Under the pieces are notes generated by a model, which was given only the letters and a program-made list of their open reading frames with translations, ran no database searches and was not told where the DNA came from. Shown here in pieces: positions 8,065 through 15,653 of a DNA stretch of 64,000 nt. How positions within the stretch are numbered: position 1 is the stretch's first letter; each line of letters opens with the position of its first letter. Source of the DNA: Clostridia bacterium (lineage in GTDB: Bacteria > Bacillota > Clostridia > Oscillospirales > Ruminococcaceae); the NCBI GenBank assembly GCA_009929695.1, contig RZZW01000002.1, positions 1 to 64,000 on the forward strand, written 5' to 3'. The position numbers were made by a program, and so were the translations under genes.

Positions 8065-9507
8065 TTACTTGCGTCCCTTTTTATAGCCATAGTTTGGCTT
8101 GCCGCCGAAGCGGTGGTCGCGGCGGGGCTTGCTTTTATAGTCTTGCTTTGAAGCGTAGTCGTCTTTGAACTTCACGCTCGGCACGTCTGACAAGCCCTGA
8201 ACGGCGGCTGTCGCTTTGCCCGCTGACAATTGCAGCGCTGCGGCGGCGACTTCCTCGGGCAAAAAGCCCTTTTGCATAAGCTCGTTTGCCATGCGCTTAT
8301 AAACGTCGTCCGCGCCTTTTTCAAGCAGCTCGATGACCTTTGACGCCATCTCTTTGCCGTTTTCTTTTTTGACGTCGCTGACGCTCGGCACCGGAACCTC
8401 GGTGATTTCCGACTTGACGGCGTGCGCGATATTGCGCATTATCATCGCCTCGCGCTTGCCCGAGCATATCGTGACGCTGACGCCTGTGCGCCCTGCGCGG
8501 CCTGTGCGGCCTATGCGGTGGACGTAATATTCGGTGTTTTGCGGCAAATCAAAGTTGATTACATATTCAACGTCGCTGACATCAATTCCGCGTGCGGCGA
8601 TATCTGTGGCGACTAGGATTGACACTCGGCCGCTTTTAAACGCGTGCATAACAGCTGTGCGCTGCGCCTGCTTTAAGTCTCCGTGCAAAGCCTCGGCGCT
8701 GAAGCCTGACTCATTTAAATGCGCCGACAGCTCGTCGACCATGCTTTTTGTGTTGCAGAAAATTATCGCGCGATTTGGGCGGTAATACTGCAAAAGCAAG
8801 TCGATTGACGCCTGCTTTGACGCGTGCGGCACATTGATGAACGTCTGGCTGATATTGTCGAGCGTGACGTGCGCTTTGTCGATTTCGATGAGCTTCGGCT
8901 CGTGCTGATACTGCTTTGTAATCGCCATTATCGCGGCTGGCATTGTGGCCGAAAACAGCACTGTCTGACGCGTTTCGGGCGTGTCGCAAAGGATTGTCTC
9001 GATGTCGTCCTTAAAGCCCATGTTTAGCATTTCGTCGGCTTCGTCGAGCACAAGCATTTTGAGCGACGACAGCTTTATTGTTTTGCGGCGCATGTGATCC
9101 ATAACGCGGCCCGGTGTGCCGATGACGATGTTTGCGCGGCGCAGACGGATGCACTGCTTGTCGATTGGCGCGCCGCCGTATATTTCAACGGGCTGCACCT
9201 CGGGCATAAAGCGGGCAAGCTTGCGCAGCTCGTCCGCGCCCTGCTGCGCAAGCTCGCGCGTGGGGCAAAGTATAAGCACCTGAATAACGCCTTTTTTTGC
9301 GTCGTTGTCAATCGCTTCGATGGCGGGTATGCCAAACGCGACTGTTTTGCCTGTGCCTGTTTGCGAGCGGGCGACAAGGTCGTGCCCTTCGCGTATGACG
9401 GGGATCGCCTGCGACTGGATAGGCGTGAGGCTCTCAAACCCCATAAGATTTACTGCTCTTGCAAGCTCGGTGGATAGGTTCATTGCTTCGATTGAATTTT
9501 CGCTCAT
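8065..9507 (-). CDS. DEAD-box ATP-dependent RNA helicase (CshA/DeaD type)
   Basis: The 480-residue protein unwinds short RNA duplexes, with roles in ribosome assembly and RNA decay. The helicase motifs are in order: Q motif (FESLTPIQSQAIP), I (ARSQTGTGKT), Ia (PTRELAQQ), Ib (TPGR), II (VLDEADEML), III (SAT), IV (AIIFCNT), V (ATDIAARGIDV) and VI (HRIGRTGRAGR). After about residue 370 comes an accessory region, then a basic tail with KSKPRRDHRFGGK that should bind RNA. It lies beside the left end of the phage-derived element. CshA versus DeaD cannot be settled from sequence alone. Confidence 0.96.
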   Translation of the reverse strand: MSENSIEAMNLSTELARAVNLMGFESLTPIQSQAIPVIREGHDLVARSQTGTGKTVAFGIPAIEAIDNDAKKGVIQVLILCPTRELAQQGADELRKLARFMPEVQPVEIYGGAPIDKQCIRLRRANIVIGTPGRVMDHMRRKTIKLSSLKMLVLDEADEMLNMGFKDDIETILCDTPETRQTVLFSATMPAAIMAITKQYQHEPKLIEIDKAHVTLDNISQTFINVPHASKQASIDLLLQYYRPNRAIIFCNTKSMVDELSAHLNESGFSAEALHGDLKQAQRTAVMHAFKSGRVSILVATDIAARGIDVSDVEYVINFDLPQNTEYYVHRIGRTGRAGRTGVSVTICSGKREAMIMRNIAHAVKSEITEVPVPSVSDVKKENGKEMASKVIELLEKGADDVYKRMANELMQKGFLPEEVAAAALQLSAGKATAAVQGLSDVPSVKFKDDYASKQDYKSKPRRDHRFGGKPNYGYKKGRK

Positions 9508-9680
9508 TTTTCCTCTGTTTCTTTTGTCGATGGCTTTTGTGTATATATAGTATTACACATCTAAAGCCCAATATGTGGCGCATCGGCCCATACTACTGCG
9601 GGCAGACACTCTTCTTACAAGGCGGGGCATACAATACAAAAAAACGCGCCCTACCTTGTGCAATCTGCCCTACAGCAAGA

Positions 9681-9714
9681 CAAAAAAAGACGAGGAAGCA
9701 TTCCTCGTCTTTAA
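9681..9714 (-). terminator. Strong intrinsic terminator at the left end of the phage element
   Basis: GACGAGGAA-GCA-TTCCTCGTC (9689-9709) is a perfect nine-base-pair hairpin. On the minus strand it is followed by TTTTTTTG, so it stops transcription coming from the phage structural operon before it reaches the helicase gene. On the plus strand a short T-run also follows. Confidence 0.85.
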
Positions 9715-9776
9715 TCAAGCAATTGTGCAGCTACTAAGATTTATGATAACATAAAGTTGGCGCAGTGTCAATATTT

Positions 9777-9955
9777 GAAAGAAGAAATAAAAAAGAAGAG
9801 AGAATAAGTGAGGTGTGACTCTGCGGCGTCACATTTTAATAGTTTCTGTCATTCTGAGCGAAGCGAAGAATGACAAGGCGTGCTATCCATTAGAATCTGA
9901 TGCCCGCAGGCATCACACCTTACTTTTTCTTTTTTCTTTCTTCTCTTTTCTTTTA
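9777..9955. repeat. Composite tract-bounded repeat at the element's left end
   Basis: A purine tract (GAAAGAAGAAATAAAAAAG) at 9777 pairs with a pyrimidine tract ending at 9955. Between them are GTGTGAC/GTCACA arms, a collapsed TGTCATTCTGAGCG unit (9847-9874) and a TGATGCCCGCAGGCATCA hairpin. The right tract runs into the holin stop codon. With the terminator at 9681-9714 this accounts for most of the 445-base gap between the helicase and the holin. Confidence 0.7.
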
Positions 9956-10138
9956 ATTGTTATTTTGCTCTTTTTGTATCCCAAAATAAAACGCAATCAC
10001 CATTGTCACCACGTTCATCACCAAATCGGATGAGATTTTTCCGTTTATGGACAGAATGCAGAAAACTGTTATGACCGCCATTGTGACTATGGTTTTCACC
10101 TTTATAAGCGCCGCGAGGCTCTTTTTGAAATCAGTCAA
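9953..10138 (-). CDS. Phage holin-like small membrane protein
   Basis: The 61-residue protein has two hydrophobic stretches, VKTIVTMAVITVFCILSI and VMNVVTMVIAFYFGI, joined by a short polar turn, with a charged tail. It matches the small holins found next to amidases in Clostridia phages. Holins form membrane lesions that let the endolysin reach peptidoglycan. It overlaps the preceding gene by eight bases and is the last gene of the structural operon. Confidence 0.75.
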   Translation of the reverse strand: MTDFKKSLAALIKVKTIVTMAVITVFCILSINGKISSDLVMNVVTMVIAFYFGIQKEQNNN

Positions 10139-10355
10139 GTGAGCTCACCTCCTGACGCAGCTCGTCTATGCGGCGGTGGGCGCTTTTGACGCTTTCCTCC
10201 GCTTTAAACATGCGCTCGATGAGGTTGTTGTGCTTATTGACCTTTTCCGTCAAATCCTTAATCTGCGTGCGTATGCCGCCGTAGATAACGCCGACGGAAA
10301 GGCCGTACAGCACAAGCTGCATCCAAAATTCCGCTGAAAGCTCGGGCATAGTCAC
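10131..10355 (-). CDS. XhlA-like small phage protein
   Basis: The 74-residue product has a hydrophobic N-terminus (LVLYGLSVGVIYGGI) followed by a charged helix rich in heptads (IKDLTEKVNKHNNLIERMFKAEESVKSA). This resembles XhlA/hemolysin-type accessory lysis proteins, which assist holins in PBSX-like elements. It overlaps the amidase gene upstream and the holin downstream. The lysis role is inferred from layout and position. Confidence 0.6.
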   Translation of the reverse strand: MTMPELSAEFWMQLVLYGLSVGVIYGGIRTQIKDLTEKVNKHNNLIERMFKAEESVKSAHRRIDELRQEVSSLD

Positions 10356-10996
10356 TGCTCCTTTACAAACGCCGCAACGCCGTTCGCCTTTAGGTTTTCG
10401 GCGTATTTTTCGGCGTTTTCGCGGCTTGCGAACGCGCCTGTCTGCACAAGATAAAGCTTGCCGCCGTCAGTCTCGTCCGCAATGCCGTCCGCGAGCGCTT
10501 TATAATAGCCGCACACCTTTGCGACAAATGTCGCCCAGTCGTAAGGCTCGCCCGCGCGTATGCGATTGGGGCATTTTTTGCCCGACCAATGGTTGTGCTG
10601 AACGACATTTGCAAGGCTTATAGAATATGTTTTGCACAGCACCGCGCACAGCATTGCGGCGTTGTCGGTGGCCGTGCGAAGGTCGCTCTCGGGGTTTTCG
10701 CATATTTCTATGCCGATTGATTTGCGGTTTCCCGCGCCGTTTGCGCCGTCGCCCGCGTGCCATGCGGCCTCGTTGTCGGGGATAATGCGCACGACGTTTT
10801 TGTCGTCGACGGCGTAGTGATAGCTGACGTATTTTGCGCTGCCCGCCGCGCTTTGCAGGTATTTGCCGTGGCTCACAGCGCCCGCGCCCTTAGACGTGTT
10901 TGCGGTGTTGTGCACGGTGATATATACCGGCGTCATGGCATATGTGGGACGGCAGTTTGTGCCTTTTGGGGCAAGCATTTCTGTAATATTTATCAT
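10352..10996 (-). CDS. Endolysin: N-acetylmuramoyl-L-alanine amidase with SPOR domain
   Basis: The 214-residue enzyme cleaves the amide bond between MurNAc and L-Ala to release particles. The Amidase_2 domain covers residues 1-165, with zinc-ligand positions in ITVHNTANTSKGAG, SYHYAVDD and VVQHNHWSGKKCPNRI. A C-terminal SPOR-like repeat (YLVQTGAFASRENAEKYAENL) would bind glycan stripped of stem peptides. AAGGAG lies just upstream of the ATG. The gene follows the tail fibre genes and precedes the holin pair, as in a standard lysis module. Confidence 0.93.
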   Translation of the reverse strand: MINITEMLAPKGTNCRPTYAMTPVYITVHNTANTSKGAGAVSHGKYLQSAAGSAKYVSYHYAVDDKNVVRIIPDNEAAWHAGDGANGAGNRKSIGIEICENPESDLRTATDNAAMLCAVLCKTYSISLANVVQHNHWSGKKCPNRIRAGEPYDWATFVAKVCGYYKALADGIADETDGGKLYLVQTGAFASRENAEKYAENLKANGVAAFVKEQ

Positions 10997-11010
10997 TTAC
11001 ACTCCTTAAT

Positions 11011-12078
11011 TTAAGCGTTTTCGAGCGCCGCGACCCTCGCCTTTAACGCCGCGATATCGTCGCTCATTGTGGCGAGGTTTACGACGACTGTGTCGGCGCT
11101 TGTCCAGTTGTTGTCATACGTGTTGACGCGCCGCACAGCTATGCCGTCGCTTTGAAAGCGCATCGGGATAGCGTCTGGGTCAACACACAGCTTTTGTATG
11201 CGCCCCGCGCCCGCGCCGTCGTTAAACGACACTCTGAACTGCGGCAGCGGCGTTAGCGTGCCGCGCTTTTGCATGACAATTTCAACGCTGCCGCGCTGCG
11301 TTTCGTCGTAGCGCATACAGCTTAAATCGACAAACTGCTTTGTCTTTGCGCCCTCGAGCATAAGCGCCAGCGTCGCCTCGTGCGGCGTTGAGGCGGACGG
11401 CTTTATCGTCACAATGTTAAACTCGTTGTTCGTCGCCTGAAAAAGCACCTGATGCAGCCCGGGGTCAATCTCCGAGGTTTCGACATAGTAGCCGTTGTCG
11501 AGGTAGATGCGCTTAAATGTCGCGCACTCCTTTTCGCCCTCGGAATAAACAAGCTTTATCACGGCGGTTGACGAGGAGTTTGTGTATAATTTTATCGTGG
11601 CGGCAAGCGCGGGCGGCGTCAGCGTTGCGCCGGTTGTCACCCACTGAAAGTTTTGCCCCTCGTACCACGCTGTCAAAAACGAGCCGTCCGCCTTGTAATA
11701 AAGCACGCAAAACGGCACAGCCGCCTCTGTGCACGTAAACTTAAACGGCACGCCCGCGGTGATTGGGATAAACTCGGCAGTGCGAAGATAGCCCGTCTCG
11801 CCGTCGTGCTGCGTCTCGCCTGTCGTGCGCGAAAGGCCGCCCGCTTCAAGCGCCGGAGTGATTGAAACATCGGGCAGACTGCTCAAAGGAAAATTGTCGG
11901 GGTCGGTTATTTTCTCAATCGCCTTGTCCTCGACGCTGTTCAGCCTTTGCTTGTCGTCGTCAGTGTAATCGTTTGAGGAAAGCCTTTTACCTATTTGTGC
12001 ATTTTGCTTTTTTGACAGCTCGTTTTTCACGTTTTGCAAAAAGAACGAAAGCCCGCCAAAATCAAGATAATTCGCCAT
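11011..12078 (-). CDS. Probable tail fibre / receptor-binding protein
   Basis: The 355-residue protein begins with a helix (residues 1-60, FFLQNVKNELSKKQNAQIG). It continues with a beta-rich body resembling carbohydrate-binding folds and ends in a short coiled coil, TMSDDIAALKARVAALENA. The position, last tail gene before the amidase, is where receptor-binding proteins usually sit. No enzymatic motif is seen. The specific target is unknown, and the assignment rests on layout and composition. Confidence 0.6.
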   Translation of the reverse strand: MANYLDFGGLSFFLQNVKNELSKKQNAQIGKRLSSNDYTDDDKQRLNSVEDKAIEKITDPDNFPLSSLPDVSITPALEAGGLSRTTGETQHDGETGYLRTAEFIPITAGVPFKFTCTEAAVPFCVLYYKADGSFLTAWYEGQNFQWVTTGATLTPPALAATIKLYTNSSSTAVIKLVYSEGEKECATFKRIYLDNGYYVETSEIDPGLHQVLFQATNNEFNIVTIKPSASTPHEATLALMLEGAKTKQFVDLSCMRYDETQRGSVEIVMQKRGTLTPLPQFRVSFNDGAGAGRIQKLCVDPDAIPMRFQSDGIAVRRVNTYDNNWTSADTVVVNLATMSDDIAALKARVAALENA

Positions 12079-12305
12079 TATTCACCTCCAAACAGCAGCG
12101 CAATCTGCTCGTTTGTAATTATGTCGTCCACCGAGACAGCGCCTGTGTCGGCGGCGGCAAGCACAAAATCGCCCTCGAGCGGCTGACCGTTGAGCGTCGG
12201 CGTGTTGGCAAGCTGATTGTAGTCGTTGACCTCTCGCGCCGACACAACGCTGTCGATATCCGCCTTTATGGTGTCGCCTTTAGTGTCTACGCAAAGCTCA
12301 AGCAT
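12078..12305 (-). CDS. Small tail-fibre-associated protein
   Basis: This 75-residue protein contains YNQLANTPTLNGQPLEGDF, a loop common in phage tail collar and fibre proteins. It shares one base with the next gene and overlaps the previous one by eight, so it is translated as part of the fibre cluster. It may be a fibre adaptor. I cannot name a family. Confidence 0.55.
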   Translation of the reverse strand: MLELCVDTKGDTIKADIDSVVSAREVNDYNQLANTPTLNGQPLEGDFVLAAADTGAVSVDDIITNEQIALLFGGE

Positions 12306-12609
12306 CGGCTATAACACCGTCCTTCAAAATCTCGGAAACATACACCTCCGAGATGCCGCTCGCGACGGCGCTGCCGTCCTTTGTGGTGGCTCTCAGCTGC
12401 ACGCGCACGCGCTTGTCCGCTTTTAGGCTCAATGTTTCGGCCTGCGTCAGCGTCATTTCAATGCAGTCGCCGTCGATTGTCAAGTCGCTGCCTGTTTTAT
12501 CTATCTGCACGCCCTTTTGCGCAAAAGTGACGTATATTTTCGTGAGCTGCGTCATATTCTCGACGCCCTTCACCCTCACGCGAACGTGCGGCGTTGTACC
12601 TCTGTACAT
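12298..12609 (-). CDS. Hypothetical phage tail/baseplate protein
   Basis: The 103-residue product starts MYRGTTPHVRVRVKGVENM and looks all-beta, with alternating hydrophobic strands. It resembles small baseplate or fibre-support proteins of Clostridia siphophages. A GGAGGA ribosome site lies upstream. The tail module context supports a structural role, but no domain is recognised with confidence. Confidence 0.5.
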   Translation of the reverse strand: MYRGTTPHVRVRVKGVENMTQLTKIYVTFAQKGVQIDKTGSDLTIDGDCIEMTLTQAETLSLKADKRVRVQLRATTKDGSAVASGISEVYVSEILKDGVIADA

Positions 12610-12621
12610 AAATTTTCCTCC

Positions 12622-13233
12622 TTATGCAAAGCGCTGAATGATGATTTTGTCAAACGTCGAGCCGCCGGTTGCGCTTGTTGTCGAAACCCACACTATGCCG
12701 TTATTATCCGAGGCCTTTGTGGCGTAAAACGGATATTGATATGTGCCCTTATACGCCGACAAAACAGTGCAGTTGTCTGTTGTGCAGCCGCTTGGCAGAA
12801 TGAAAAAATACTCCGTTGCGCCGTGTGTCGTAACCACCTTAGGCGTGTAGAGCGTCACGCGTGACGACAGTGCGCTGACGCTTTGGTTGAGCGAGCTCAC
12901 ACCTTGATTGAGCGAGCTTATGTTTGTCTCGCACGTGCCCACTCTGCCTGTGCACGAGCTGATGTTTGTCTCGCAGGTGCCTATTCTGCCTGCGCACGAG
13001 CTTATATTTGTCTCGCAGGTGCTTATCCTGCCCGCGTCGGCGTTTACGGCTGATGTGATGGCGTTTATGTCTACAGCGCCAAGCACATCGCCCTGCTGCA
13101 AATATATTGTTTTGTCCGTCATGCACACGGTTCCGTCGCTGTTTTGCGTCATCTGCCAATGCCTGCCCTCGGCGGGCGGTATGGCGTTTTGATAATTTGT
13201 TTTAAGGCTCAAAAGTACCCTCCCTTTGCGCAA
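12622..13233 (-). CDS. Tail fibre protein with 13-residue tandem repeats
   Basis: The 203-residue protein has an N-terminal shaft-like part and then three tandem 13-residue units (GRISTCETNISSC and near copies, about residues 68-106). These lead into a heptad stretch, LNQGVSSLNQSVSALSS. A beta-rich tip with STSATGGSTFDKIII closes the protein. The pattern suggests a trimeric coiled-coil spacer between base and tip. The repeats put a cysteine at the same position in each unit, which is unusual for a fibre. It overlaps the preceding gene by 25 bases. Confidence 0.6.
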   Translation of the reverse strand: MRKGRVLLSLKTNYQNAIPPAEGRHWQMTQNSDGTVCMTDKTIYLQQGDVLGAVDINAITSAVNADAGRISTCETNISSCAGRIGTCETNISSCTGRVGTCETNISSLNQGVSSLNQSVSALSSRVTLYTPKVVTTHGATEYFFILPSGCTTDNCTVLSAYKGTYQYPFYATKASDNNGIVWVSTTSATGGSTFDKIIIQRFA

Positions 13234-13613
13234 AGCGTGTAAGCAAGCACATTAAGCGCCGAGCTTTCGGCTGTTAAAATGCCGCTTGAAACGCTTTGCA
13301 AATTTTCTATTCTATTTAAATCTTCCGCGCTCCACGCTTTGGCGTAGGCGGTGTAGGTTTTCGGCGCTGCTCCGCCCGCAAGCGCGGCGTTGCGGATATC
13401 CGCCGCAGCCTTTTCGGTGTCGTTGTAAAAAACCGATGTCGGAATAAACGCCTGCGTCGGGTTATACAGCGAAATCGACGGCGCGCTGCCGCGAAGCTTC
13501 ACCAAAAGCTGCGATAAATATTGTGCATTTTGCTTAATGCGAGTGTAGTCGTCCACCTCAAAGCTGTCCGTTGCTTTCCAGTTGAGCTTAGGCGCTGTCC
13601 AAGCTGTGCTCAT
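13209..13613 (-). CDS. Hypothetical phage tail protein
   Basis: The 134-residue protein opens WTAPKLNWKATDSFEVDDYTRIKQNAQYL, a pattern recurring in Clostridia prophage tail modules. A middle section and a conserved-looking KAWSAEDLNRIENL helix follow. It begins in an ATGA overlap with the upstream tail-tip gene. The role is probably tail tip or fibre attachment, by position only. Confidence 0.5.
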   Translation of the reverse strand: MSTAWTAPKLNWKATDSFEVDDYTRIKQNAQYLSQLLVKLRGSAPSISLYNPTQAFIPTSVFYNDTEKAAADIRNAALAGGAAPKTYTAYAKAWSAEDLNRIENLQSVSSGILTAESSALNVLAYTLCAKGGYF

Positions 13614-15217
13614 GACGATGCCTCCGTTTCCTTTGCTGTAAATTTGCCGCTTATGCCGTTGCCAAACGACAGCGAGTGCTCGGCTATGCGCACGGTAACG
13701 CTGTCTGCCACGCGGCTTTGCAGCGAGATTATATCCCCCGCCTCCATCGCGGGCAAGCCGCGATATTCACACGCGTAAACATTGCGAAACAAGAGATAAT
13801 CCCTCACCCTTTGCGCCGCCGCAAGCGCCACAGCGTCGCTTGTTATGAGCGGGTTGTCAATAGTCTCCTCCGCCGCGCCAGGCTCGGCGTTTTGCACAGC
13901 CGCCGTCACCGTGTGCGTGCTCGCCTGCGTTGCCGAGGCATATGTATACACCTTGCACACAACGCGCGAAAGCGCCGCTGTTTTCGTGACAGTCGGCTTT
14001 TGCAAAAGCGTGTCGAAGTCCATATAAAGGCTGTTTGGCTGCGTGCTCACGGGCATTATGCACAGCGCTCCGTCCCTGTCTGTGTAAAGCGCACAGCCCG
14101 CCGCGTGCGCAATGTATTGCAGACATTCGCGGTACGGCTTTTTTGGCATGGGGGCTGTTGTCGTGATATTTTTAAGCCCATCCCAAAGCACCCTTTGCGT
14201 GCCGCCCGAATAAAGCGTCGATATCCCCGCGCCGTCTAAAATATTTTGCGCCGCCATGTAAAGCGAGCGCGAGGCGGTGGTTTCTGTGTCAATTGTGCAT
14301 ATGTCCGTCAGCAAATCAAGCACAGAGCCGGCCTTCAGCGTCACGAATATATCGCTCACCTGCGGCTGGCCTGTCAGATAATATCTGCCGAGCGACACCC
14401 ACTGCGCCGCGCCGTCCGCCCCGCACGGCATGCCGTAATGGGCGGTGACAGGGCACGGCTGCTCAAGATATTTCCAAAGGCTGTCGGGGTTATCTGGGTC
14501 ATACGCGTCGCCGCTGTTCTCCACTTCAAACGTCAGCGCAGTCTCGGGCAGGCGGCGCATTATGGGGTCAAGCTTCCATTTGCACGTCACCTCGCCAAGC
14601 ATGTCGCCGTCAAACTGCGTCGCATAGCCGAGCATAAGCTGCTGTAAACGCGCGCGTGTGTACGGCAGCGACATCGTGATAAACTCTATCTTTATACAGT
14701 CAAAATCCGTCAGCTTGTCGCCTGTGATAAAGCTTGCGGACGCGGGGTAATACTCGCGCTCAAGCACAGTTGCCGCGCCGTTTTTCGCCGTTATGCGCAG
14801 CTTGCTCGGGTATACCCCGCTCACCGCGTCAAAAACAAGCGTCAGCGTCTCAACCGTGTGCACAGCCGTGAAGCTTACGGCAACATACGGCGGCGTTTGA
14901 AAGCTGCCGTTCGCGCCGCATATATTATTTGAAATATACCCCTCGTTCGCCTTTACACTCTCGCTCGCCGTCGGCGCGACAAGCCGCGTGCCGTCAGCTT
15001 TAAAATGCATAGGTTCAAGCGTCGCCGTAATTGCCTTTGGCGCGGCGTTTTCGGTCACAATATGCTGTGCGTCGCTGTAATAAAGGCTGTCGTTTGACGA
15101 AAGCACCGCCTCGCGCGCCGCCGAAACATCTATGATGTCGCACGATATTTTTATCTCACCCACGGGGCGAAGCGGCTTTTGCATCACCGCGGTCAGCTCA
15201 GTTGTCATATTTTGCAT
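13610..15217 (-). CDS. Phage tail tip / minor tail protein
   Basis: At 535 residues this is the second largest tail protein. An N-terminal half rich in beta strands precedes a region with TCKWKLDPIMRRLPETALTFEVEN and DPDNPDSLWKYLEQPCPVTAHYG. This resembles baseplate hub proteins that connect the tail to fibres. Then comes a stretch (KPYRECLQYIAHAAGCALY) like the hub domains of siphophage tail-associated proteins. The gene sits between the small distal-tail-like protein and the fibre genes. No lysozyme or endopeptidase motif is evident. Confidence 0.65.
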   Translation of the reverse strand: MQNMTTELTAVMQKPLRPVGEIKISCDIIDVSAAREAVLSSNDSLYYSDAQHIVTENAAPKAITATLEPMHFKADGTRLVAPTASESVKANEGYISNNICGANGSFQTPPYVAVSFTAVHTVETLTLVFDAVSGVYPSKLRITAKNGAATVLEREYYPASASFITGDKLTDFDCIKIEFITMSLPYTRARLQQLMLGYATQFDGDMLGEVTCKWKLDPIMRRLPETALTFEVENSGDAYDPDNPDSLWKYLEQPCPVTAHYGMPCGADGAAQWVSLGRYYLTGQPQVSDIFVTLKAGSVLDLLTDICTIDTETTASRSLYMAAQNILDGAGISTLYSGGTQRVLWDGLKNITTTAPMPKKPYRECLQYIAHAAGCALYTDRDGALCIMPVSTQPNSLYMDFDTLLQKPTVTKTAALSRVVCKVYTYASATQASTHTVTAAVQNAEPGAAEETIDNPLITSDAVALAAAQRVRDYLLFRNVYACEYRGLPAMEAGDIISLQSRVADSVTVRIAEHSLSFGNGISGKFTAKETEASS

Positions 15218-15221
15218 AGCG

Positions 15222-15653
15222 TCACTCCCCGCAGTCGATTATGTTGCATTTTGCGTCTCTGTAATAAAGCGGCTTGCCGTCCGCGCCCACTTTCACAGGC
15301 GTCGCCTGCACGTCGCCTAAATAAAAGCGTCGCGTGCGCCAAAGACCTGTGCTGTGGTCAAAATAACAGCAGTAAAAAATAAAGTTGCCGTCTGTGAAAA
15401 AGCGCTGAAGCTCCCACCATTTTTCGCGCTCGATGCGCTGCCAGCCAAGCTGCTGCTTGTCGATGGGGCGGCCCACCATCTGCCCCACCATAGCGCCGTT
15501 TGCGTTGCGCCCCGCATTCACCATGCGGCTTGTTGAAAACACTGCCGCGTCCTGCGAGGGATACGGCACAGCCACGCTGTAAGCGGTCTGCGAGGTGGCG
15601 GCGCTTGTGCCAAGATAAAGATATTGCGTCTGTGCGTGTGCGTTATATTGCAT
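15222..15653 (-). CDS. Small distal-tail-like protein
   Basis: The 143-residue product has GRPIDKQQLGWQRIEREKWWELQRFF followed by FYCCYFDHSTGLWRTRRFYLGD. This pattern is seen in small tail proteins placed directly after the tape measure gene in Clostridia siphophages. That position corresponds to the distal tail protein, which caps the tube. It overlaps the tape measure gene by 11 bases. The assignment is by position and pattern. Confidence 0.55.
   Translation of the reverse strand: MQYNAHAQTQYLYLGTSAATSQTAYSVAVPYPSQDAAVFSTSRMVNAGRNANGAMVGQMVGRPIDKQQLGWQRIEREKWWELQRFFTDGNFIFYCCYFDHSTGLWRTRRFYLGDVQATPVKVGADGKPLYYRDAKCNIIDCGE

Noticed and set aside
9700-9960. Left attachment site of a prophage
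   Set aside because: I could not find a direct repeat shared between 9.5-9.95 kb and 26.3-26.5 kb apart from dispersed host repeats, and no tRNA gene or integrase is present.
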